Source of the DNA: Pseudomonadales bacterium
Lineage (GTDB): Bacteria; Pseudomonadota; Gammaproteobacteria; Pseudomonadales; Moraxellaceae
NCBI GenBank assembly: GCA_013043915.1
Contig: JABEVH010000025.1
Coordinates: 1-22,101 of the forward strand
Reading direction: 5' to 3'
DNA length: 22,101 bases
Shown here: in pieces, positions 7,520 through 14,551 of the stretch
How positions within the stretch are numbered: the stretch's first letter is position 1
How the letters are laid out: the number at the start of each line of letters is the position of its first letter
Position numbers and translations under genes: made by a program
Notes under the pieces: model-generated
What the model saw: only the letters and a program-made list of their open reading frames with translations
Databases searched by the model: none
Told to the model about the DNA's origin: nothing

Positions 7520-7540
7520 TTGTAGCGCTGTCAGCAGGAT

Positions 7541-7614
7541 TGGGGGATCGTCTAACGGTAGGACTACGGACTCTGACTCCGTCTGTCTAGGTTCGAATCC
7601 TAGTCCCCCAGCCA
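7541..7614 (+). tRNA. tRNA-Gln (anticodon CUG), CCA encoded
   Basis: A 74-nt cloverleaf. Acceptor stem TGGGGGA (7541-7547) pairs with TCCCCCA (7604-7610); discriminator G7611 and encoded CCA follow. The anticodon stem ACGGA/TCCGT encloses loop CTCTGAC, giving anticodon CTG, which reads CAG. The T arm is CTAGG-TTCGAAT-CCTAG. It lies 21 nt after rpsI with no room for a separate strong promoter, so it is probably cut from the rplM-rpsI transcript. Confidence 0.97.
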
Positions 7615-7620
7615 ATACTA

Positions 7621-7646
7621 AACCCGGGAGTTCCCGGGTTTTTTTT
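7621..7646 (+). terminator. Rho-independent terminator after rplM-rpsI-tRNA-Gln
   Basis: AACCCGGG (7621-7628) pairs with CCCGGGTT (7633-7640) around loop AGTT, followed by a run of T to 7646. A strong stem with a long U-tract, directly downstream of the tRNA. Confidence 0.95.
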
Positions 7647-7691
7647 GATCCAGGTTTATTTTTAATCAGGTTTCATAAGGCAGTGATGCTA

Positions 7692-7721
7692 TTGCCTTGT
7701 ACCTTCTGGGGCTTTTACATA
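7692..7721 (+). promoter_or_regulatory. Possible sigma70 promoter for petABC
   Basis: TTGCCT (7692-7697) and TACATA (7716-7721) are 18 nt apart, about 80 bp upstream of petA and downstream of the preceding terminator. A fair but not strong match; no other candidate in the gap is better. Confidence 0.35.
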
Positions 7722-7729
7722 TCATTGGC

Positions 7730-7755
7730 GGGCTTGAGTTGGGCTTGAGTTGGGC
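7730..7755 (+). repeat. 11-bp tandem repeat (2.4 copies) upstream of petA
   Basis: GGGCTTGAGTT occurs at 7730-7740 and again at 7741-7751, followed by a partial third copy GGGC (7752-7755). It would lie in the petA 5' leader, just after the possible promoter. It could be a slippage product or a tandem protein-binding site; nothing in the sequence decides. Confidence 0.8.
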
Positions 7756-7800
7756 GAGAGCAGCTTGCGTGCGCCCGTGTCTTACGAGGAGAGTTGATTA

Positions 7801-8391
7801 ATGAGTAATGACGGGGTTGATTCAGGCCGTCGTATGCTGCTCATAGGCGCTACGGCGGCTGTGGGGGCTGTGGGGGCGGTTGGTGCTGCGATACCGTTTG
7901 TCAAGTCATGGTTACCAAGTGCCAAGGCCAAGGCAGCGGGGGCACCAGTAGATGTTGATATTAGTCAGATACAGCCAGGGCAGCGAATTATAGTTAAGTG
8001 GCGAGGACGACCTGTGTGGGTGCTGCGCCGAACACCCGAAGAGCTAGCTAGCCTGAAAGAAATTGACCCCAAGTTGCGCGATCCTAATTCGGATGATCCG
8101 CAGCAGCCGGATTATGCCAAAAATGAATGGCGTTCCATTAAGCCAGAGTTTCTGGTGCTGATTGGGATATGCACGCATTTAGGGTGTTCTCCGCTGTTTG
8201 TGCCGGAAATAGGTAAAATTGAACCGAGTTGGCTAGGTGGGTTCTTCTGCCCGTGCCACGGTTCTAAGTATGACTTGGCGGGACGAGTTTATTCTGGACA
8301 GCCTGCGCCGAAAAATATGGTAGTGCCTCCTTACTCTTATACTACCCCGACCGTGATCACTATCGGCGTCGACAAGGAGAATCCAGCATGA
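7801..8391 (+). CDS. petA: Ubiquinol-cytochrome c reductase iron-sulfur (Rieske) subunit
   Basis: A 196-residue Rieske protein of the bc1 complex. The N-terminus has a twin-arginine element (SGRRMLLIG, residues 8-15) and one hydrophobic anchor with a glycine/alanine-rich run (about 13-33), then a flexible hinge. The [2Fe-2S] ligands are all present: CTHLGC (Cys124, His126; Cys129 disulfide) and CPCHGS (Cys150, His153; Cys152 disulfide). It takes the first electron from ubiquinol at the Qo site and swings to cytochrome c1 on the periplasmic side. GAGGAG at 7786-7791 precedes the ATG by about 9 nt. Its stop overlaps the petB start as ATGA (8388-8391), so the two are translationally coupled. Confidence 0.97.
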   Translation: MSNDGVDSGRRMLLIGATAAVGAVGAVGAAIPFVKSWLPSAKAKAAGAPVDVDISQIQPGQRIIVKWRGRPVWVLRRTPEELASLKEIDPKLRDPNSDDPQQPDYAKNEWRSIKPEFLVLIGICTHLGCSPLFVPEIGKIEPSWLGGFFCPCHGSKYDLAGRVYSGQPAPKNMVVPPYSYTTPTVITIGVDKENPA

Positions 8392-9632
8392 ACAAACTTT
8401 GGCAAAATATGATGGGTTGGGTAGATGCTCGTTTTCCGGCGACAGAAACCTTTAAGTACCATATGTCGGAGTACTACGCGCCAAAAAATTTCAATTTCTG
8501 GTATTTCTTTGGTGTGCTTTCCATGGTCGTTCTGGTCAATCAACTGCTGACAGGCATTTGGTTAACTATGGACTACAACCCAACCGGGGATGGTGCTTTT
8601 GCTTCCGTGGAATACATCATGCGTGATGTAGACCTTGGCTGGCTCATCCGCTATCTGCACTCAACGGGCGCCTCGGCCTTCTTTGTTGTCGTTTACCTGC
8701 ATATGTTCCGTGGCATGATGTACGGTTCATACCGCAAGCCGAGAGAACTGTTGTGGTTGGTAGGTATGGCGATCTATCTGTGTCTGATGGCTGAAGGCTT
8801 TTTTGGCTATTTGCTGCCTTGGGGCAATATGTCGTTCTGGGGGGCTCAGGTGATTCTGAACCTAGTAGGCGCCATACCGTTCATAGGCGATCAGTTGGTG
8901 ACTTGGGTGCGTGGGGATTTTGTGATCTCCGGGTTGACCTTGAACCGCTTCTTTGCCTTGCATGTGGCCGCTATCCCCTTGGTGCTGGTTGCTCTGGTAT
9001 TCTTACACGTAGTTGCCCTTCACCATGTAGGATCTAATAACCCTGACGGCATTGAAATCAAGAAACACAAGGGTGCTGATGGTAAACCCCTGGATGGCAT
9101 TCCCTTTCATCCTTATTACACCGTTCATGATCTGGTGGGTATCGTTGTCTTCCTGTTTGTGTTTCTGGGAGTGGTCTTCTTCTGGCCTGATGGAGGCGGA
9201 CATTTCTTGGAAGCGCCGAATTTTGAGCCTGCCAATCCACTTAAGACACCGCCACACATAGCTCCGGTATGGTATTACACGCCTTTCTATGCCATGTTAC
9301 GTGCGACGCCCTCAATGTTTGGTTCTGCTTTCCCTGGTGTCATGGTCATGGGGGGCGCTATCGCCATCCTGTTCGTATTGCCTTGGCTGGATCGTAGTCC
9401 GGTCAAGAGCATGCGTTACAAAGGAGGGTGGAGTAAGTTGTGGCTGGGGATCTTTGTGATCAGTTTCCTAGGACTCGGGCGTATTGGTATGATTGAACCT
9501 AGTCCGATGGCAACCTTGGTGGCTCGCTGCTTTACGGTAGCGTATTTCCTGTATTTCCTGCTCATGCCGTTCTACACCTCCATGGAGAATGTCAAGCCAG
9601 TACCGGATCGTGTGACCGGAGGGAAGCATTAA
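8388..9632 (+). CDS. petB: Cytochrome b of the bc1 complex
   Basis: A 414-residue polytopic subunit with about eight membrane helices. The four haem-ligating histidines are visible as two pairs on helices B and D: His91 and His105, His192 and His207. The Qo-site motif that is PEWY in mitochondria and alphaproteobacteria reads PVWY here (293-296), a substitution I recall as known in gammaproteobacteria. The protein transfers the second ubiquinol electron through bL and bH to the Qi site, building proton gradient. Overlaps petA by four bases and petC by one (TAATG), so expression is coupled across all three. Confidence 0.97.
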   Translation: MNKLWQNMMGWVDARFPATETFKYHMSEYYAPKNFNFWYFFGVLSMVVLVNQLLTGIWLTMDYNPTGDGAFASVEYIMRDVDLGWLIRYLHSTGASAFFVVVYLHMFRGMMYGSYRKPRELLWLVGMAIYLCLMAEGFFGYLLPWGNMSFWGAQVILNLVGAIPFIGDQLVTWVRGDFVISGLTLNRFFALHVAAIPLVLVALVFLHVVALHHVGSNNPDGIEIKKHKGADGKPLDGIPFHPYYTVHDLVGIVVFLFVFLGVVFFWPDGGGHFLEAPNFEPANPLKTPPHIAPVWYYTPFYAMLRATPSMFGSAFPGVMVMGGAIAILFVLPWLDRSPVKSMRYKGGWSKLWLGIFVISFLGLGRIGMIEPSPMATLVARCFTVAYFLYFLLMPFYTSMENVKPVPDRVTGGKH

Positions 9633-10297
9633 TGAAAACATTGCTGATATTGACTGCTCTGTTACTCTCGCCCTGGATGGCACATGCAGAAGACAGTGAG
9701 TGTGGTGCCCTCAAGGAATGTCTGACAGCTCCTGTTGATGCGACTCGTACGGACTCGCTGCAACGTGGAGCCAAGTTGTTCGTCAACTATTGCCTTGGCT
9801 GCCATACGGCCAAGTACGTTCGCTATGAACGTGTTGCGGATGACTTGGGTATTGACCATAAGCTCATGATGAGTAATCTGGTCTGGACTACGGACAAGAT
9901 TGGTGACCATATGTTGTCCGGTGGGCGACCTGATGAACAGGCTAAGTGGTTCGGTAATGCCCCACCTGATCTTACCTTGGAGACGCGTTTGCATTCAGCT
10001 GACTGGGTATATAGCTATTTGTTGAGCTTCTATCCGGACAGCAAGCGTCCTTGGGGTGTTAATAATAAGGTATTTAAGGATGTGGCTATGCCTAATGCCT
10101 TGGAAACCCTGAATATAGAACTTGGTGATGATGGCTATAAAAAGGCAGTAGGTGATCTGGTCAACTACATGGCTTATATGGCCGAACCGATCAAGACCGA
10201 GCGTGAGCATATTGGTTGGTGGGTGTGGGCTTTCCTGGTGGTCTTGTTTATTCCGGTGTACTTGTTGAATAAGGAATACTGGAAGGATATCCACTGA
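9632..10297 (+). CDS. petC: Cytochrome c1 of the bc1 complex
   Basis: A 221-residue c-type cytochrome. A cleavable signal peptide (about residues 1-19, ending MAHA) exports it; the haem-binding motif is CLGCH (54-58) and the sixth ligand is probably Met153 in VAMPNALE. A single C-terminal helix (about 195-212, WWVWAFLVVLFIPVYLL) anchors it to the membrane with a short cytoplasmic tail. It accepts electrons from the Rieske protein and passes them to soluble cytochrome c or a terminal oxidase. It is a stand-alone c1, not fused to petB as in some lineages. Its ATG shares one base with the petB stop, and a terminator follows. Confidence 0.97.
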   Translation: MKTLLILTALLLSPWMAHAEDSECGALKECLTAPVDATRTDSLQRGAKLFVNYCLGCHTAKYVRYERVADDLGIDHKLMMSNLVWTTDKIGDHMLSGGRPDEQAKWFGNAPPDLTLETRLHSADWVYSYLLSFYPDSKRPWGVNNKVFKDVAMPNALETLNIELGDDGYKKAVGDLVNYMAYMAEPIKTEREHIGWWVWAFLVVLFIPVYLLNKEYWKDIH

Positions 10298-10328
10298 GCT
10301 GGAAATTAATCTAGTTAGCGTGTAAAAG

Positions 10329-10356
10329 AGGGTAGGCATTATTGCCTGCCCTTTTT
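10329..10356 (+). terminator. Rho-independent terminator after petC
   Basis: GGGTAGGCA (10330-10338) pairs with TGCCTGCCC (10343-10351) around loop TTAT with one G-U pair, followed by TTTTT (10352-10356). It lies between petC and sspB, about 20 nt before the sspB start, so sspB must depend on readthrough or on a promoter I do not recognise. Confidence 0.92.
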
Positions 10357-10376
10357 CTTGATCAGGAAATTTGCCT

Positions 10377-10772
10377 ATGACGATGACATCGAGCAAGCCC
10401 TATATGATACGGGCCATCTATGAATGGTTGGTGGATAACGGTATGACTCCGCATGTCGTTGTTTGGGCGGCTGCTCCTGGGGTGGATGTACCGCAACAGC
10501 ATGTGCATGATGGTCGTATCGTGTTTAATGTCGCTCCAGCAGCTGTTCATGGCCTGCAGCTGAATAATGAAGCGGTGACATTCTCCGCACGATTTGGTGG
10601 GAAACCAACATCAGTGTATTTTCCCGTGGAAGCTGTATTGGCTGTTTACGCTAGAGAAAATGGTCAGGGCATGTTTTTTGAGGAGGAAACTCCACAAGAG
10701 CCATCACCTCCCCCTGTCACGCCCACACCCGAGCCAGAAAAGCCTAAGCCTGCATTGCGCATTGTGAAGTAG
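10377..10772 (+). CDS. sspB: ClpXP protease specificity-enhancing factor SspB
   Basis: A 131-residue adaptor that delivers ssrA-tagged and some other substrates to ClpXP. The folded domain (about 6-101) shows the family pattern KPYMIRAIYEWLVDNGMTPHVVV, GRIVFNVAP and FSARFGGKP, ending YARENGQGMFFEEE. A proline/glutamate-rich flexible linker (about 102-124) leads to ALRIVK (126-131), equivalent to the E. coli ALRVVK tail that docks on the ClpX N-domain. Start ATG 10377 follows AGGAA at 10364-10368 by 8 nt; ATG 10383 is possible. In related genomes sspA lies directly upstream in the same operon, but here petC is its neighbour, across a terminator. Confidence 0.96.
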   Translation: MTMTSSKPYMIRAIYEWLVDNGMTPHVVVWAAAPGVDVPQQHVHDGRIVFNVAPAAVHGLQLNNEAVTFSARFGGKPTSVYFPVEAVLAVYARENGQGMFFEEETPQEPSPPPVTPTPEPEKPKPALRIVK

Positions 10773-10781
10773 TTGCTAGCG

Positions 10782-11396
10782 TTAAATGATGTTAAGCACC
10801 GAATTGGCCAAGGTCGTCATCTCGCTATCACTCAGGGCTTGTTTGCTGGCTACAACCCAAAGATCAAAAGCATGGGGGCGCTCTGCACCTCCCATGGAGG
10901 GGAACCCTGCTTCTTTTATACACCCCATGAGAACTTCCAGAGTAAAGCCGCATTTATGTGCCATATAGTGATTGCCTGCAGCCAAAGGCGGGCGGTGGCC
11001 ATACAAGATATCTATAGGAGCTATGGGACCGGCTGGTGAGACATAGGCCGTGTCGATAAGTTTGCCAGCGGCGACCAATGCTGCCACGGACTTCAGGTCA
11101 GGACAGGTAATGACAAGGAAGCCATCATCTTTAAGTACACGCAGGAATTCACGCAGGACCAAGCCTACCTCATGTGCATAGACGTGCTCTATGTTATGTG
11201 AAGAATAGACCGCATCGGCAGTCCCGCTGGCCACGGCTGACATGTCGAGCATGGTACCTACAATATCGGGGTGAACGTCAGGATTAATGTCGACGCGCAG
11301 CTCCTGCCAGTTATCTCCATGAAAATAGGGTAGTAGCTGCTTTTTAGTGGCGGGTCCGCAGCCTACATGTAGCAGGGTTTTTATAGCCTGGTTCAT
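10782..11396 (-). CDS. Class I SAM-dependent methyltransferase
   Basis: A 204-residue predicted methyltransferase. Motif I is LHVGCGP (9-15), an acidic residue that would bind the SAM ribose is Asp36 in LRVDINPD, the post-II region reads DAVYSSHNIEHVYAHEV (61-77), and the motif near strand 5 is DDGFLVITCPDL (90-101). This is the type-11-like fold. The 'SSHNIEHV' segment resembles methyltransferases acting on sugars or small molecules, but the substrate is unknown. It starts inside the stop of the BON lipoprotein gene (ATGA, 11393-11396), so it is the last gene of the lpoA-diaA-BON operon. It is not part of the usual gammaproteobacterial version of this cluster. It converges on sspB with a 9-bp gap and no terminator. 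Confidence 0.85.
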   Translation of the reverse strand: MNQAIKTLLHVGCGPATKKQLLPYFHGDNWQELRVDINPDVHPDIVGTMLDMSAVASGTADAVYSSHNIEHVYAHEVGLVLREFLRVLKDDGFLVITCPDLKSVAALVAAGKLIDTAYVSPAGPIAPIDILYGHRPPLAAGNHYMAHKCGFTLEVLMGCIKEAGFPSMGGAERPHAFDLWVVASKQALSDSEMTTLANSVLNII

Positions 11397-12007
11397 GATG
11401 ATTTTCCTTTGCTGGAAGGCTTGTCATTGACATAGTCAAGGATTTTTATAATTTTGACGATGCCGTGTATGTTTTTTATTAGATTGACCGCATTATTGGC
11501 CTCAGTGTGACTTATTTTGCCCATAAGGTATACATTGCCATTATCAACCACGACTTTGATGCGAGCATACGGGATTCCGTCGGCAAACATCAAGCGTGAG
11601 CGAACACGAGTAGCTATCAGCCCATCGTTAGCCCGATCCAGATAATAATCAGGTTCAGCCACGGTCAGCTCGTTATAGACATGGGCGACGCCGCTGATTT
11701 GTTGGCAAATGCTGCCGGCCTTGGTTTTTAGGTCAGTCGTGGCAACTTGACCTGTCAGCAATACAGTTCCATAAAAGCTGATGACATTGACATTGGAGTC
11801 ATGGAAACGATCATCCGCTTTATAAATGTCGATATTGGCGGTATTTTCGATTTCGATATCAGCAAGAGTTTGGCTCAACGGTCGATCATAGGACGGTTCA
11901 TCGACAGGGCCAGGGCCACTGGCCGTGGCCATCAGGCTGGTGCATCCGGGCAACAGGGATAGCCCCAATCCAGCTGCCAACAGCAATAAAAAAGGTGACT
12001 TAAGCAT
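11393..12007 (-). CDS. dolP: BON-domain outer membrane lipoprotein, DolP (YraP)-like
   Basis: A 204-residue lipoprotein with a signal peptide ending in lipobox LPGC (Cys22), followed by a linker and two BON domains (about 45-115 and 125-193), recognisable from repeated V.V..G.V.L.G.V-type strands such as NVNVISFYGTVLLTGQV and KVVVDNGNVYLMGKI. DolP helps maintain the outer membrane and localises to division sites in E. coli. Start chosen at ATG 12007 because GGAG lies 6 nt upstream and gives a normal signal peptide; the frame stays open to 12034, but that start would add a charged leader. It overlaps the diaA stop by 8 bp and the downstream methyltransferase by 4 bp. Confidence 0.88.
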   Translation of the reverse strand: MLKSPFLLLLAAGLGLSLLPGCTSLMATASGPGPVDEPSYDRPLSQTLADIEIENTANIDIYKADDRFHDSNVNVISFYGTVLLTGQVATTDLKTKAGSICQQISGVAHVYNELTVAEPDYYLDRANDGLIATRVRSRLMFADGIPYARIKVVVDNGNVYLMGKISHTEANNAVNLIKNIHGIVKIIKILDYVNDKPSSKGKSS

Positions 12008-12599
12008 CATCAACTCCAAAAAGTTGTTCATCAATGAGGTGGGCTAAACAGTGCAGTATGGTTAAATGGGCGGCATGCACCAAGGCATGCTGATGCAACG
12101 GGGCGAGTACAGAAACATCACCTTCGTGCAGCATGCGTATGACATCGCCGCCATCGTAGCCAGTTATCGCCAGGACGGGCATTTTTCTGTCGTGAGCTGC
12201 TTCTATGGCTTGCAAGACATTGCTGGCCTGTCCGGTTGCAGACAGGCATAGTAAAACGTCTCCCGGTTTACCAAAAGCGCGGACGGAACGGGCAAAGACA
12301 TCTGCGAACGAATATTCGCCAACAATGGCACTGAAAGTAGCCAGGTCTGGAGTAAGCAGCAAAGCGGGTAAGGCTGGGCGTTCCCTCTGGTAACGATTCA
12401 GCATGAGACTGACAAAGGCCTGGGCGTTGGCTGCAGAACCTCCGTTGCCACATAACAGGATTTTGCGGTCATGGACCAGTGCATCGACCAGGCACTCAGC
12501 ACCCAGGGCAATTGCACTACCTGCAGCGAGAAACGTTTGTTGCAAACTTTCGCTGACGACATCAAACCACCATGCGGTACGCTCAAGTAACTCAGTCAT
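12000..12599 (-). CDS. diaA: SIS-domain protein, DiaA/GmhA-like
   Basis: A 199-residue sugar-isomerase-fold protein. The phosphosugar loop CGNGGSAANAQ (50-60) and the second loop LSATGQASNVL (119-129) are present, and the C-terminal helix ends HCLAHLIDEQLF. In GmhA and E. coli DiaA the first loop is followed by a conserved His (AQH); here it is Ala (NAQAF), which argues against phosphoheptose isomerase activity. DiaA binds DnaA and stimulates initiation of replication. The position between lpoA and the BON lipoprotein fits DiaA (YraO). Its ATG overlaps the lpoA stop (ATGA, 12596-12599), leaving no space for yraN, which usually separates them. Confidence 0.85.
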   Translation of the reverse strand: MTELLERTAWWFDVVSESLQQTFLAAGSAIALGAECLVDALVHDRKILLCGNGGSAANAQAFVSLMLNRYQRERPALPALLLTPDLATFSAIVGEYSFADVFARSVRAFGKPGDVLLCLSATGQASNVLQAIEAAHDRKMPVLAITGYDGGDVIRMLHEGDVSVLAPLHQHALVHAAHLTILHCLAHLIDEQLFGVDDA

Positions 12600-13693
12600 G
12601 GCAGTATCTCCAGACCGCCATCATTGACCCGGTTAAGCGTTGTTTGGCGAATCAGCAGTGAACCTTCGGGTTTGAGGTCGCCGGTGCGGCCTTTCCATGG
12701 CCATGCCGGCGGCGAGACAGATAATTGACGTAGCAACTGCCAGGCATCGATACCTAATGCGACGAGACGTAAACGAGCACTGCCTTGCATGGGGTCTACC
12801 GTGGTTAAAAGATGGTACAGGTCATCGGGAGGTTGGGCTAACCAGGGTATCTCGCTATAGATCACATCTTGTAGATCGTAAAAGTCAGCGTGGCCTTTGC
12901 CTAGGCTAACCGCTGTAGAGAGCGCGTATATGGGCAGGGTAGTTTTCATGTGGAGCAGCGAGGGGTGAATCTGTGCCCCTGAGGCACTGCCTGTCGCCAG
13001 AAATAAACCGTCAAGGGCTCGCCGAACGGGGGGCTGAATCTTGGTATGGTGATGGCGTTTACGATGAGCAGGTGGGGGAGCAGGTTGATAGAGCACGTTA
13101 TGTAAGTCTTCAAGGATATGACCATGGGCATGCAGTGTTTGTGTGAGGGCTATTGTGCCGCCTGAAGCCAGCCAAGCATCAGCGAGATGGCGGGCATGCA
13201 GCTGGCTGGCTGGGTCCGGGTCATCAAGGATGGCTATATTGTGCAGCCCTGCTTGATGTGCAGCCTGTATGAGTGCAGGTATCTCATCTTCGGGAGAGAG
13301 AGATAACTCCCATGCGCCATTAATGGCAGCAGGGCCCTCAGCCCGATTAAGCAGTAAGGTGGGAATGGGGAAAGTGGTTTGCTGGTGCAATAACTGAGTG
13401 ACTTGGTCTTTTTGTAAGGGACCAATAACCGCTTGTGCACCATCATGAATGGCTTGTTGATAGACTGCGTCAATGGGGGCGGCGTCAGTGTCGTAAAACT
13501 GTAGTCCCGGACGTTGCGGTACAGCCTGAGTATCGGCATAGTAAGCGGCAATCAAGCCGGTGCGTATATGCTCTGCAGCACCGGCCTGCATGCCGGTCTC
13601 CGGCAGCAAGATGGCATAAAACGGAATCTGAGCCCAGCCTGGTACACTGATCGTCAGTAAACAGGCCAAGGCCAGATAAAATCGCATATTCAT
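12596..13693 (-). CDS. lpoA: LpoA-like penicillin-binding-protein activator, short form
   Basis: A 365-residue protein with the LppC/LpoA periplasmic-binding-protein-like fold: AAEHIRTGLIAAYYAD, the QAVIGPLQKDQVTQLL block and LFLATGSASGAQIHPSLL are typical. LpoA stimulates the glycan-strand polymerase PBP1A from the outer membrane. The usual protein is about 570-680 residues, with an N-terminal helical TPR domain and a lipidated Cys; here the TPR domain is missing and the signal peptide (MRFYLALACLLTISVPGWAQ) looks like a type I peptide cleaved after WA rather than a lipobox. The protein may therefore be soluble in the periplasm. Start ATG 13693; GTG 13702 and ATG 13687 are alternatives with no clear ribosome site. 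First gene of the minus-strand operon and divergent from rsmI with 15 bp between starts. Confidence 0.82.
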   Translation of the reverse strand: MNMRFYLALACLLTISVPGWAQIPFYAILLPETGMQAGAAEHIRTGLIAAYYADTQAVPQRPGLQFYDTDAAPIDAVYQQAIHDGAQAVIGPLQKDQVTQLLHQQTTFPIPTLLLNRAEGPAAINGAWELSLSPEDEIPALIQAAHQAGLHNIAILDDPDPASQLHARHLADAWLASGGTIALTQTLHAHGHILEDLHNVLYQPAPPPAHRKRHHHTKIQPPVRRALDGLFLATGSASGAQIHPSLLHMKTTLPIYALSTAVSLGKGHADFYDLQDVIYSEIPWLAQPPDDLYHLLTTVDPMQGSARLRLVALGIDAWQLLRQLSVSPPAWPWKGRTGDLKPEGSLLIRQTTLNRVNDGGLEILP

Positions 13694-13708
13694 AGGACAC
13701 ACAACCCA

Positions 13709-14551
13709 ATGACACAGGGCGTACTTTATGTTGTGGCGACCCCAATTGGCAATCTCGAAGATATTTCTTTGAGGGCAACCCGTCAGTTATCAGAGGTCAC
13801 CTTGATTCTGGCAGAGGATACACGCCATACCCAAAACCTGCTGCATCATCTGAATGTCCGAACGCCACTGTCAGCATTGCATGATCACAATGAAGCGGCA
13901 CAGGTACAATCTATCTTGCAGAAATTACAGGCGGGGGATGATCTGGCTCTGGTATCTGATGCAGGGACACCGTTAATCAGTGATCCGGGTTATCGCTTGG
14001 TCAGAGCTGCTCTGGAAGCAGGTATACGGGTAAGTCCTGTCCCGGGTGCCTGCGCCATGGTGGCTGCATTGTCAGTTGCTGGGGTGGCTAGTGACCGTTT
14101 TGCCTTTGAAGGTTTTTTGCCAGCTAAAACGGTAGCCCGGCGCTCACGGCTGGCACAATTGCGTCTGGAGACCAGAACCTTGGTATTTTACGAAGCCCCG
14201 CACCGTGTTCTTGAGACACTGCAGGATATGTGGGAGGTGATGGGGGCACGCGAGTTAACCCTTTGCAGGGAGTTAACAAAAACCTTTGAGACCGTGCGTA
14301 AGGGCGTTTTGTCGGATATTCTCTTATGGGTGCAACAGGATACACAGCAGCAGCGCGGTGAAATTGTTCTTGTGCTGGCGGGAGCTGCACCGGAAACTGC
14401 CGATGATCAGGAAAACAATCTTCGTATTTTATATGTTTTATTAGATGAACTCCCCTTGCGTCAGGCTGTTGACTTGGCAGTCAGGCTTACAGGGTGCAGA
14501 AAAAAATGGTTGTATGATGCAGCCCTGGCTAGAGGTAAGAGGGATGATTAA
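13709..14551 (+). CDS. rsmI: 16S rRNA (cytidine-1402-2'-O)-methyltransferase
   Basis: A 280-residue SAM-dependent methyltransferase of the tetrapyrrole-methylase fold. Family motifs are all visible: VVATPIGNLEDIS (8-20), AEDTRHT (35-41), LVSDAGTPLISDPGYRLV (81-98) and VPGACAMVAALSVAG (111-125). RsmI methylates the 2'-O of C1402 in the decoding centre of 16S rRNA, together with RsmH. AGGA at 13694-13697 precedes the ATG by 11 nt. In Pseudomonas-type genomes it is likewise divergent from lpoA. Its promoter must lie within the opposing lpoA coding region. The 3' end overlaps the metallopeptidase gene by 8 bp. Confidence 0.96.
   Translation: MTQGVLYVVATPIGNLEDISLRATRQLSEVTLILAEDTRHTQNLLHHLNVRTPLSALHDHNEAAQVQSILQKLQAGDDLALVSDAGTPLISDPGYRLVRAALEAGIRVSPVPGACAMVAALSVAGVASDRFAFEGFLPAKTVARRSRLAQLRLETRTLVFYEAPHRVLETLQDMWEVMGARELTLCRELTKTFETVRKGVLSDILLWVQQDTQQQRGEIVLVLAGAAPETADDQENNLRILYVLLDELPLRQAVDLAVRLTGCRKKWLYDAALARGKRDD

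Noticed and set aside
7046..7615. 189-codon minus-strand frame beginning MAGGLGFEPRQTESESVVLPLDDPP... over the rpsI and tRNA region
   Set aside because: It is antisense to rpsI and to tRNA-Gln; the 'GLGFEPR' type start is a classic false gene produced by reading a tRNA backwards.
10773..11039. 88-codon plus-strand frame just after sspB
   Set aside because: It is antisense to the methyltransferase, whose motifs are clear, and has no family resemblance.
12000..12599. Phosphoheptose isomerase GmhA for the SIS gene
   Set aside because: The active-site region after the first loop lacks the conserved His (NAQAF), and the neighbours lpoA and BON lipoprotein point to DiaA.
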